Shown here: one piece after another, positions 56,762-64,000 of the stretch | How positions within the stretch are numbered: the stretch's first letter is position 1 | Layout of the letters: every line of letters starts with the position of its first letter | DNA from: Lachnospiraceae bacterium XBB2008 | GTDB lineage: Bacteria > Bacillota > Clostridia > Lachnospirales > Lachnospiraceae | Length of the DNA: 64,000 nucleotides | Direction: 5' to 3' | NCBI GenBank assembly: GCA_900102235.1 | Contig: FMVL01000004.1 | Coordinates: 56,692 to 120,691 of the forward strand | Made by a program: the position numbers and the translations under genes | The notes under the pieces: model-generated | The model's database searches: none | Seen by the model: only the letters and a program-made list of their open reading frames with translations | What the model was told of the DNA's origin: nothing

Positions 56762-58597
56762 TTAACCAAAGCTTAATTCCTGACACAAGTTTTCCCTAAT
56801 CATACTATCTATTTGTTTTATCTCATCTGTTAAATTAGTTTTATTTGCCATCTTTGCTACTTTATGACATTCATCTATTTGACATCTCATATAATCATGA
56901 TCATTAATATATCTGTCTATTACCCGAGGGAAATCTGCATATTTATCACAAATAAAGGCATCATTTCCGATAGCGCTTGCCACATCGCAATTGGGAAGTG
57001 TAACAACCGGTGTTCCCATAATTACAGCGTATACGTTAGCCCCGGCTCCGTTTCGTTTTGGATTTACAACTAAATCCATAGATTTTAAAACAGCTAAATA
57101 ATCTTCTCTAAATCCTAATTTCAGGATATGTTGTTTTAAACCGTTTGATTCAAAATCCAACTTGCAATCCCCTATGATCACATATACAACCTTTGGATTA
57201 GCAGCAACCACTTCATACATGATATTCATAAACTGCTCGTTTATTTCCGTATTCAATCTGTTACCCATAATGCCGATCAGAAAAGATTCCGGTCCTCGGA
57301 TCGCTAATTCATCACGATCAAGTGATTGGACATCGGGGGTTTCTAATGTCCAATTCATATCCAGAATAGTCTGTCCACGAGATTTCGCCACCTGTTCTTC
57401 TTCGCGACCATCATTCAGTCTCATATACCTTATCAGGAATGGAGCGTTAGATACAGATAGTCCCGCGGAACAGGGCATAGATACAAGTGTAGTCACTCGT
57501 CCCAACAATTCTGCAAAACAGCAGGTACCTCCTACATTCCATACATACATAGGCTTATAGTCAACTATATACGAGAAAACATCCTTCATCAGTTCTTTTT
57601 GTTCACTGTTAATAGGTATTTGGATAAGATTAAAACTAGGCCCGTCATCTTCATAATACACTTTATGAACTCCCCATAAGCCCTCATTAAAATTTACTCG
57701 AATTCTTTCAAGCCAAATTCCGGAACATGCTTCCATCGTCCCCTTTGTTTCCGCACACACTACCAGCAAAACCTCATAATGCAATTTCTCTTGTAATATC
57801 TTGCATAAATTATACACCATTCTGGTTGGAGCATGGCCCAACGATAGCATTTGCCCTGTGGTAACTACTACCCTATTAGATATCCTGTCGGAAGGAGGAA
57901 TATTGGTAACTTCAACTGACATCAGATCAAAAAACAGACCGTAACATGAATCCAACAACTCTCTTCTATATCTATAGCTTGGCAAGTCAATCCCTGAGCT
58001 AAAGCGTTTATTATCTATATATATAGCAAGTCCACGTGAAATATCATAATTAAAACGCTTCTTCGATATTAAGGCTTCAATGCGGTTTAAACTGTTTTCA
58101 AAACCGGTCGAAAAGAATAAAGCCGAATACATTAATGCCGCTGCATCGGGGGAATCAATATGCCCCATTTCCAAACGATCCAAAAAAACTGTTTTTTGTT
58201 GTTCATTAAATATATTAAATATTAAACTTATCCCCTCGTCGATCAGTGGAATCTGCTTCGAAGAAAGATAAGATGAAGCATATTGTACCAACAAGCCATG
58301 CAGTTCTATCATAATTTCGTCTAAGCATTGATTCATCAACTTTTCCACAACGCCTTGATCGATGATAGAATTACCACAATCTTGTATTGAGAATAATGCA
58401 AAATAATAAAAATATGCGTTTATCCAGTCTTTATTCCTTCTATACCCTTCTGCAAGCCCATAATTAGCGATCAGATCATAACGATCATAATTAACTGCCT
58501 CAAGAGACAGTTCTATGAGACGATCAGTATCCCGTTCCTCAACAAGGAGTAACATTATCTGCTCATTCAATGAATTTATATTTTTCTCTTCCCACAT
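56762..58597 (-). CDS. GT-B glycosyltransferase with helical N-terminal domain (paralog 1)
   Basis: A 611-residue protein. The first 230 residues are helical and TPR-like (LIANYGLAEGYRRNKDWINAYFYYFALF). The C-terminal part is a GT-B fold: VVTTGQMLSLGHAPTRMVYNL, IGIMGNRLNTEINEQF, DLVVNPKRNGAGANVYAVIMGTPVVT. Motifs IGNRLNxEI, NPKRxGxG and FPRVIDRY are shared with the gene at 60806. Helical domain plus GT-B recalls protein-glycosylating enzymes such as OGT and HMW1C, so a flagellin or surface protein target is possible (inference). Confidence 0.8.
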   Translation of the reverse strand: MWEEKNINSLNEQIMLLLVEERDTDRLIELSLEAVNYDRYDLIANYGLAEGYRRNKDWINAYFYYFALFSIQDCGNSIIDQGVVEKLMNQCLDEIMIELHGLLVQYASSYLSSKQIPLIDEGISLIFNIFNEQQKTVFLDRLEMGHIDSPDAAALMYSALFFSTGFENSLNRIEALISKKRFNYDISRGLAIYIDNKRFSSGIDLPSYRYRRELLDSCYGLFFDLMSVEVTNIPPSDRISNRVVVTTGQMLSLGHAPTRMVYNLCKILQEKLHYEVLLVVCAETKGTMEACSGIWLERIRVNFNEGLWGVHKVYYEDDGPSFNLIQIPINSEQKELMKDVFSYIVDYKPMYVWNVGGTCCFAELLGRVTTLVSMPCSAGLSVSNAPFLIRYMRLNDGREEEQVAKSRGQTILDMNWTLETPDVQSLDRDELAIRGPESFLIGIMGNRLNTEINEQFMNIMYEVVAANPKVVYVIIGDCKLDFESNGLKQHILKLGFREDYLAVLKSMDLVVNPKRNGAGANVYAVIMGTPVVTLPNCDVASAIGNDAFICDKYADFPRVIDRYINDHDYMRCQIDECHKVAKMANKTNLTDEIKQIDSMIRENLCQELSFG

Positions 58598-58621
58598 TTA
58601 ACCATATCCTCAACAATCATA

Positions 58622-60694
58622 TCACCCAAAGAGCTCGTATAATGCTCCCATCAATTTGCTCGCCCCTTTATCATTTAAATGATAGGGATCAGTGAAATCA
58701 TCTTCAGCAAACAAGTCCTGATTATTTAAGTCGACATAATCGATATCACATTCCGTAGAATTCATCAACTTGAACAAGTTGTCTGTGTCCTTCTTGGATA
58801 TGGAATTCTTTATCGCTTTCAAACTGGGAGCAACAATAACTATTGGTCTGACATTTATATCACCCAAATACTCAATCAGGCTTCTGAAAACAGCCTCATT
58901 CTCCTCAAAAGTTTCCTTGCGACATATGTCATTTATACAGAAGTCATCTGATACATTTTTTCTACTTTTTAAGTTAGAAAAATATGAAATTGTCTTCAAT
59001 GTTTCAACTGCAATATATTCAGAAGTATCTTTTTCAGCATCGTTAATATCTTTATTCAGAAACCCCCACAGGTCATTTTTATTCCTGCCTTTCAAATGAT
59101 GAGCATCCCCCAAGATAGGATAATATACCTTTAAAATCCTTTCTTTTTCTTCATTATTACCGGATGAAGAATCAAAGAAACCAATATTATAATCCAGAAT
59201 TATAAAGCATTTCTTAATTCTTCCTACTTGGGCCCTATCTAAAACATATTTGGCGCATTTATATGAATAATACAGATCTTGGGAAAACATAGAACAATTG
59301 AAAGAATCCGGATATATCATATCATCAAAATCAAGGAGTCCTTGCGATGATCCTAATACAAGTGTTCCGTTATGCCCCTGATAGGAGATTGCCTTTTCTA
59401 GCCGTCCTTTCAGATAACAATAATCATAATTGTGTATCAGAAAGAATAGCTTTGGATCAAGAAGATTCGGTTCATTCTTTGATCCTCCCGGAGCATCACC
59501 CCAACCGATTCTGTTAAACGGATTATCTATAAGTTTTTGAATCAAGTAGTTGTCTTTGTTCTTTTTTCCATATATTTCTATCAATTCATAAATAAACTCA
59601 AGCTCTCCTGTATGAGGTATATTATCATAGGTTTCATTCAAGCCGGTCAGTTCTATGATATGGTTAAACATAGACAGGATTCTTTGCTCAGAACCCCTGT
59701 TCTCAGTACCATAAGCCGGATTGATGCATTCCGCCTTTACAAGTGGATCATTAAGCCTATCAACTAACCAAGCTATATTATCCGATGAATCCCGACTCTG
59801 CAGTTTCTGTCCTATTTCATATATAAATTCATCAGTTGCCGTTGCCTCTTCGATGACTTTTATTCGTCGCTTTATTACCGATTCAGTCTCAATGTCAACG
59901 CATACATTTGCAAGAAACTTATACAAATACTCTGCTCTCTCTCGTGTTGCTTTTATCCTGTTAAGTTCTCCGCTCTTATTTGATCTGGCAGTTGCTCCCG
60001 TTGGATTATTGAAGTTATATACACTCATTACATCAGGAAGCGTATCTACATGGCCTTCAGAATGAGCTATAGTCAGCATGGCATAATCCCCGGACCAATA
60101 GTCCTGACACCACTCCGGGCAAACCTCAAATGTGTTGCGTATAAAATATGATGACGTATGAACCGGCCATGCATCAAAAACCACTTCTGTAGATAGTGTT
60201 TTGATACCGTCAATGTCAAAAAAAGGGGTATCCTCAATTTCTCCACTAAGATCATGCATTATCGTATTGTGAGCGCAAAGACTACATTCTTCATGTTGCT
60301 CCATATAGTCATACTGAGTTTGTAATTTGCTTTGATCACACCAGTAATCATCACCTTCACAGATGGCTATATACTTACTGTTGATATGGCGTATCAAGAT
60401 ACTGCACCATGGTATCCCCTGAGAAAACTGATTCTCTGTTTCATATATCGGGTATACTACCTCAGGATACTTTGCCACATAATCCTCTATTATTTCTCTG
60501 CTTGTGTCCGTCGAACAATCATCATGAACCAATGCGCAAAACTTATACGAAACTCTTTGATTAATAATCCCTTCCAGACACTGTCTTATCGGAATTCCAA
60601 AATTGTATACTGATACTACAACGGTAACAGTATAATGACTCGTTATTTCTGCTATTTCTGTTAATACTCTTTCGTCCATTCCATTCCCATCCAT
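58622..60694 (-). CDS. GT2 glycosyltransferase fused to an SGNH hydrolase/acyltransferase-like domain
   Basis: A 690-residue two-part protein. Residues 20-260 are GT2 (VVVSVYNFGIPIRQCLEGI, VHDDCSTDTS, metal site EGDDYW at 114-118). After a linker of about 150 residues, the C-terminus resembles an SGNH/GDSL fold: TLVLGSSQG (Ser449 or 450) and a final DPYHLNDKGA with Asp669 and His672 as the catalytic pair. It may add a sugar and then acylate or deacylate it. ATG at 60694 or 60679. It is divergent from the glycosyltransferase at 60806. Confidence 0.82.
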   Translation of the reverse strand: MDGNGMDERVLTEIAEITSHYTVTVVVSVYNFGIPIRQCLEGIINQRVSYKFCALVHDDCSTDTSREIIEDYVAKYPEVVYPIYETENQFSQGIPWCSILIRHINSKYIAICEGDDYWCDQSKLQTQYDYMEQHEECSLCAHNTIMHDLSGEIEDTPFFDIDGIKTLSTEVVFDAWPVHTSSYFIRNTFEVCPEWCQDYWSGDYAMLTIAHSEGHVDTLPDVMSVYNFNNPTGATARSNKSGELNRIKATRERAEYLYKFLANVCVDIETESVIKRRIKVIEEATATDEFIYEIGQKLQSRDSSDNIAWLVDRLNDPLVKAECINPAYGTENRGSEQRILSMFNHIIELTGLNETYDNIPHTGELEFIYELIEIYGKKNKDNYLIQKLIDNPFNRIGWGDAPGGSKNEPNLLDPKLFFLIHNYDYCYLKGRLEKAISYQGHNGTLVLGSSQGLLDFDDMIYPDSFNCSMFSQDLYYSYKCAKYVLDRAQVGRIKKCFIILDYNIGFFDSSSGNNEEKERILKVYYPILGDAHHLKGRNKNDLWGFLNKDINDAEKDTSEYIAVETLKTISYFSNLKSRKNVSDDFCINDICRKETFEENEAVFRSLIEYLGDINVRPIVIVAPSLKAIKNSISKKDTDNLFKLMNSTECDIDYVDLNNQDLFAEDDFTDPYHLNDKGASKLMGALYELFG

Positions 60695-60768
60695 ATATTT
60701 TCTTGCAATATAGACTAAACTATGTCCATTCTCTTATATATTATTCTACTCCAATTAAACTGATCAGG

Positions 60769-60777
60769 TGATATAAT
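60769..60777 (+). promoter_or_regulatory. Extended -10 before the 60806 gene
   Basis: TGATATAAT (TGn plus perfect TATAAT) lies 29 bp before the ATG, with AGAGGATT as ribosome site. Confidence 0.6.
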
Positions 60778-60805
60778 ATATGTGGAAATACAAAAGAGGA
60801 TTATT

Positions 60806-62371
60806 ATGGATCAATCTATTCAGTGGCTTTTTAATCTTATTGAGAAAGAACTAGTAATTTCGCACTATGTGGCAGATAACTTTCTGATTTCATACATAGG
60901 TAAAATACTAGAAAGTGCAGGTGACTGCAATGAATCCGAGACGGATATAATCGTGTCCGAATTAAGACGTGTAGCAAAAAGTGCTCGTGGCGGAGCTAGA
61001 ATATTCATTCTGTCTGCCGCCTTTAACCTACGAAATGATCCAGACATTTTTATTGACTTACTTGACTCTGTATGGGAGGATCGCGAACTCTTAGGAGCAA
61101 ATACGGTTAATTATCTGTTCAAACAATTGAAATACTTAGCTTTTTCAAATCCGTCTGTTAATAACCAATTTATATTTGCTAAAGAAGCATACATTTCGCA
61201 ATGGATTATCTCCAAATATGCAGAAGTCTTTACCGATATTCTTTCTCCCATACCTTACAGTGAAAGAGATCATGACGTTGTAATAGTTCTTACTGAACAA
61301 CAACTTGGTCCTAAACACTCTCCATCAATAATCTCTGCTGACAGATGTTCTATACTTATCAATCGCCTGCATAAAACTGTAGTTCTTATTAATTCGGCTG
61401 AGGCATTGAGTTTGAATGGATTGATCCCCTTTGTAAATGCAAACAAAGCCAATTACAGAAATGAGTTACTCGACACAAATTCCTTGGAATGGAACGGAAC
61501 AGTGATTCCATATTATCAATGTGATAATAACATGCCGAATATAGATTCTCTTAAGGAATTGCTTCTTACTATAAGGGACCTTCGCCCCATCTACATCGTA
61601 GCAATAGGGGGAGGTGGTGTCCTTACCGGATTAGCTGACATGATCATCCCTTCTGTTTGCAATGGCTTAGCTGCTAGCGATCTTTCAATTTCTGGATGTT
61701 CTTATCAGCTTTATCCCGGAAAAACTGATGATAAATACAAATTCGAACTACAAGCTTTGGGGCTAAATGATAATTCTATTATCTATACTAGATATGGTTT
61801 TTCTTTATCTCCTCAAGAAGAGCATCATACTCGTTCCGAAATTGGCATATCCGATGATAGCTTCGTTCTGGTGATAATTGGAAACCGTCTTAACTCAGAG
61901 ATCACAAGTGAGTTTTGGAATATGATCAGCATTGTAATAGATCGTTGTCCAAAAATAGAAATAATGATAATAGGAAATTATAGTGTCTCTGAATCTTCAA
62001 TCCCACAGGATATTATAAGGCACTTACATGTTCTGGGTCATGTAGAAGATGTTCTTAGTTACATAGAACTATCAAATTTATTTATTAATCCTAAACGCCT
62101 CGGAGGCGGAACGACTGCAGTTTGTGCTATGTCAAAAGGGATCCCGATTGTAACTACAGAGTTCGGTGACATAGCTACTAATGCAGGTGAATCTTTTTGG
62201 GTTAATGAATATGAAGATTATCCGAATGTGATTGATCGATACCGTACAGATACTGAATTCTACTCATCACAATCCAAAAAAGCGCTTGAAAGAGCATCTG
62301 AACTCCTCAATGCAGAAGATGATTTTGTCTATGCCATAAAAGAATTCGAGAAAAGAATACAGAAAGAATAA
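60806..62371 (+). CDS. GT-B glycosyltransferase with helical N-terminal domain (paralog 2)
   Basis: A 521-residue paralog of the gene at 56762. A helical N-terminal region (about 1-140, SIQWLFNLIEKELVISHYVAD) precedes a GT-B part: VLVIIGNRLNSEITSEFWN, LFINPKRLGGGTTAVCAMSKGIPIVT and YPNVIDRY. The start ATG at 60806 has GAGG 7 nt ahead; a GTG 24 nt upstream is less likely. It is one of two plus-strand genes in the island and is convergent with the gene at 62461. Confidence 0.82.
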   Translation: MDQSIQWLFNLIEKELVISHYVADNFLISYIGKILESAGDCNESETDIIVSELRRVAKSARGGARIFILSAAFNLRNDPDIFIDLLDSVWEDRELLGANTVNYLFKQLKYLAFSNPSVNNQFIFAKEAYISQWIISKYAEVFTDILSPIPYSERDHDVVIVLTEQQLGPKHSPSIISADRCSILINRLHKTVVLINSAEALSLNGLIPFVNANKANYRNELLDTNSLEWNGTVIPYYQCDNNMPNIDSLKELLLTIRDLRPIYIVAIGGGGVLTGLADMIIPSVCNGLAASDLSISGCSYQLYPGKTDDKYKFELQALGLNDNSIIYTRYGFSLSPQEEHHTRSEIGISDDSFVLVIIGNRLNSEITSEFWNMISIVIDRCPKIEIMIIGNYSVSESSIPQDIIRHLHVLGHVEDVLSYIELSNLFINPKRLGGGTTAVCAMSKGIPIVTTEFGDIATNAGESFWVNEYEDYPNVIDRYRTDTEFYSSQSKKALERASELLNAEDDFVYAIKEFEKRIQKE

Positions 62372-62460
62372 TTAATCCATTGCTACTCCGCTAAAGCAGG
62401 ATATCTTCTGCATAACAAAATGTTCCCTCATCTGCAGGTAGTATAGTGGATTGTATAAAA

Positions 62461-63510
62461 TCAATACTGATCGCTACACTGATTTGGTCTATCCTGATCA
62501 CCGTCCGCTTTAAACAACAGTGTTCTACTGTCCTCAAAATGTCCCCAAATATCCACATTTTCCCTCACAAATGGCTCAAAATAATTAGGAATAATATTGG
62601 CATCCCCATCATTTATGCTGTGAAATCCAGCCGCAAAAATCGCATCCTGTACAAATCCATGCTCATAAAAATCCACATATTCATATCCTTGTTCGTCGAT
62701 TAACCGGCTCCAAAAATATCCTGTATCAGCAAACAATTTTTGGTCCCCATAGTAGTCAACAATCCTAAGTGCCTTTGCATTATCATGACTAACCTCCCGC
62801 GCTACAATCATTCCCTGAGAACGCGAGTCTGTAATACCCCAAACGAAATACTTGTAATATGGATGCCTGAAAAACCGCTTGTCAACATACCATGAGTCTT
62901 TGTAGGGTATGTGAGCAGTTGTGTCCAAATCAATAAACCCATTGACATCATCTATGCTGGTCAGCCGATTGATAGACAGATTTCTGTTTACCAAAAACCT
63001 TTGTTCTTTCGGTTCCGCAATAAATGCCAGCTTCAGTTCAGTCATTTTCTGATTATACAGATAATAATGATTTAGCTTAACCGTTTCAGAGTTGAAAAAC
63101 AGTTTTCTAAGTCGAATTGATGTCTTGGGATTGGCTCCATTTCCAATAAAAAATCGTGCTCCCGAAAGTGAATAAACCCTCTTTGCCAATTCTATTCCCA
63201 AAAACGGGATTACTTCCGGTGAATCAATCACTTTCCACACACTTCCCCAAATCGCCTTTTTTTCGTAATCTTCCGTATGAGAAGTCCAAAGGAAACCTAA
63301 AACCCCATGGATAGAATTAGATTTACGATCTATAGCCAAGACCATATTAACTTTATCATCGTCACAAAATTCATATTCAAACAGTTTTCTATCCTTTGAA
63401 AGAATGTGACCTTTTGACCAATATGTATCGATAAAGCTCATGATTGCATCGATATCTTGGCTTTTTCCCAGTCGGATATCATATTGTTCATCATAATGGT
63501 TCTTATCCAA
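62461..63510 (-). CDS. GNAT-like protein of the glycan cluster
   Basis: A 349-residue protein with two GNAT-like halves (DIRLGKSQDIDAIMSFIDTYWSKGHILS, then a second unit from LTSIDDVNGFIDLD with WGITDSRSQGMIVAREV). Such proteins occur beside polysaccharide deacetylases in surface-glycan loci; the acceptor is not known. The start is placed at TTG 63510 because a perfect GGAGGTGAT lies 7 nt upstream; an ATG at 63558 has no comparable site. It follows the deacetylase gene. Confidence 0.7.
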   Translation of the reverse strand: MDKNHYDEQYDIRLGKSQDIDAIMSFIDTYWSKGHILSKDRKLFEYEFCDDDKVNMVLAIDRKSNSIHGVLGFLWTSHTEDYEKKAIWGSVWKVIDSPEVIPFLGIELAKRVYSLSGARFFIGNGANPKTSIRLRKLFFNSETVKLNHYYLYNQKMTELKLAFIAEPKEQRFLVNRNLSINRLTSIDDVNGFIDLDTTAHIPYKDSWYVDKRFFRHPYYKYFVWGITDSRSQGMIVAREVSHDNAKALRIVDYYGDQKLFADTGYFWSRLIDEQGYEYVDFYEHGFVQDAIFAAGFHSINDGDANIIPNYFEPFVRENVDIWGHFEDSRTLLFKADGDQDRPNQCSDQY

Positions 63511-63566
63511 GGTATCACCTCCGCTGGCAATTCTCTTCAATACTACCCCGCTCCGCATGCTCTATG

Positions 63567-64000
63567 TTAAGACAATAATCCTAAATAATTGTCCCCCTTA
63601 GGAGGGAAATCATTGCAATCAAGCCTCGGAAGGCAGAGTGAAGAATCCTTTCCGATATCAGCCACTCTTACTTCTGTTGTTAATCCAATACATGCACCTT
63701 TTTCCTGGATAAATCGCAGCACATCATCATTGTAACTTCCATATGGATAGTTCATCACCCACTCATCTTGATCAATATAATCCTTCATGGTTTCGAGTGA
63801 CCTAACGATATCCTGCTTCATTTCTGTTTGTGAAAGATTGCCAAGCCAATAATGGTCATATCCATGAATTCCAATAAACATACCATGCCGTTTCATAGTT
63901 TGAATCTGTTCCGGTGTCATATAAAGATCAAATGCCAGCTGTTCCTCGGTAATATCCATATATTTTTGAAAAAGATAGCTTGCAATCTCATTTCTCAAAC
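63567..64000 (-). CDS. Polysaccharide deacetylase, N-terminus cut by window edge
   Basis: The 3' 434 bp of a gene whose start lies beyond the right edge. The visible C-terminal half has the NodB-type zinc motif MFIGIHGYDHYWLG (H-x-x-x-H) and NYPYGSYNDDVLRFIQEKG (motif 3), followed by RLDCNDFPP. The catalytic Asp-Asp of motif 1 should lie in the missing part. The family removes N- or O-acetyl groups from surface sugars. Confidence 0.85.
   Translation of the reverse strand, partial: LRNEIASYLFQKYMDITEEQLAFDLYMTPEQIQTMKRHGMFIGIHGYDHYWLGNLSQTEMKQDIVRSLETMKDYIDQDEWVMNYPYGSYNDDVLRFIQEKGACIGLTTEVRVADIGKDSSLCLPRLDCNDFPPKGDNYLGLLS

Noticed and set aside
56762-58597. Firm GT41/HMW1C assignment
   Set aside because: The helical-plus-GT-B outline fits, but the donor-site motif is more GT4-like; only architecture is similar.
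60782-60805. GTG start for the 521-residue glycosyltransferase
   Set aside because: The ATG at 60806 has GAGG at correct spacing; the GTG would lie only 5 bp after the -10.

Overview
The window looks like a chromosomal segment from a strictly anaerobic Firmicute of the family Lachnospiraceae (a gut or rumen type; genus not resolved). The evidence is the family-specific hypothetical proteins (DUF6062-, DUF6106- and DUF2225-like), ECF-type vitamin/metabolite uptake, a Lachnospiraceae-style GlnRS together with GatCAB, a purine pathway with separate PurH-type transformylase and PurO-type cyclohydrolase, a fermentative D-lactate dehydrogenase, and strong AGGAGG ribosome sites. No rRNA, tRNA, CRISPR array, transposase or phage gene was seen. 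No homology search was run; all calls come from reading the sequence and recognising families.

Layout. 1-384 is gene-free and repeat-rich. 385-5330 (minus strand) is an ECF transporter (S, fused A-A', T) followed by metF and a MetH-reactivation-domain protein. 5430-12829 (minus) is a tightly overlapping five-gene chain: diguanylate cyclase fused to a Nudix domain, holA, glf (UDP-galactopyranose mutase), a ferredoxin-like aldo/keto reductase and a GH53 endo-galactanase lipoprotein. 12960-14846 (plus) carries a small lipoprotein and a cytoplasmic GH13 amylase. 14988-17204 holds a DUF6062 protein, a probably self-regulated TetR gene and a helical repeat protein. 17214-25914 (minus) is a purine/GTP block: guaB, a GGDEF-EAL protein, purO-like, AICAR transformylase, glnS and a DUF2225 protein. 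26006-29829 has small membrane proteins, an AT-rich peptidase-like gene, an HTH protein and clpP. 29965-35961 (minus) is dapF-aspS-gatC-gatA-gatB with promoter and terminator. 36071-40795 has a pseF-like CMP-sugar gene, an antiporter plus RCK protein, a YjdI-YjdJ fusion and ldhA.

From about 40.85 kb to the right edge the composition becomes clearly more AT-rich by eye, and almost every gene is a glycan gene: FkbM and class I methyltransferases, at least seven glycosyltransferases, LicD, a NeuD-like acetyltransferase, a Polysacc_synt_2 dehydratase, a DegT-type sugar aminotransferase, an ATP-grasp enzyme, two paralogous cytosolic beta-propeller proteins, GNAT proteins, a GT2-SGNH fusion and a truncated polysaccharide deacetylase. 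This is a cell-surface or flagellar glycosylation island; the CMP-nonulosonate synthetase-like gene a few kb upstream may serve it.

The best candidate for an undescribed system is the compact run 51320-56745: aminotransferase, ATP-grasp, propeller, propeller, methyltransferase, GNAT. It reads like a dedicated pathway that makes an amino-sugar, attaches an amino or carboxylic acid to it and methylates or acylates it, with two propeller proteins of unknown role. Other notable points are the GGDEF-Nudix fusion, a c-di-GMP enzyme inside the GTP-precursor operon, a three-copy palindromic intergenic repeat family, and the three 37-bp dyads at the left edge.
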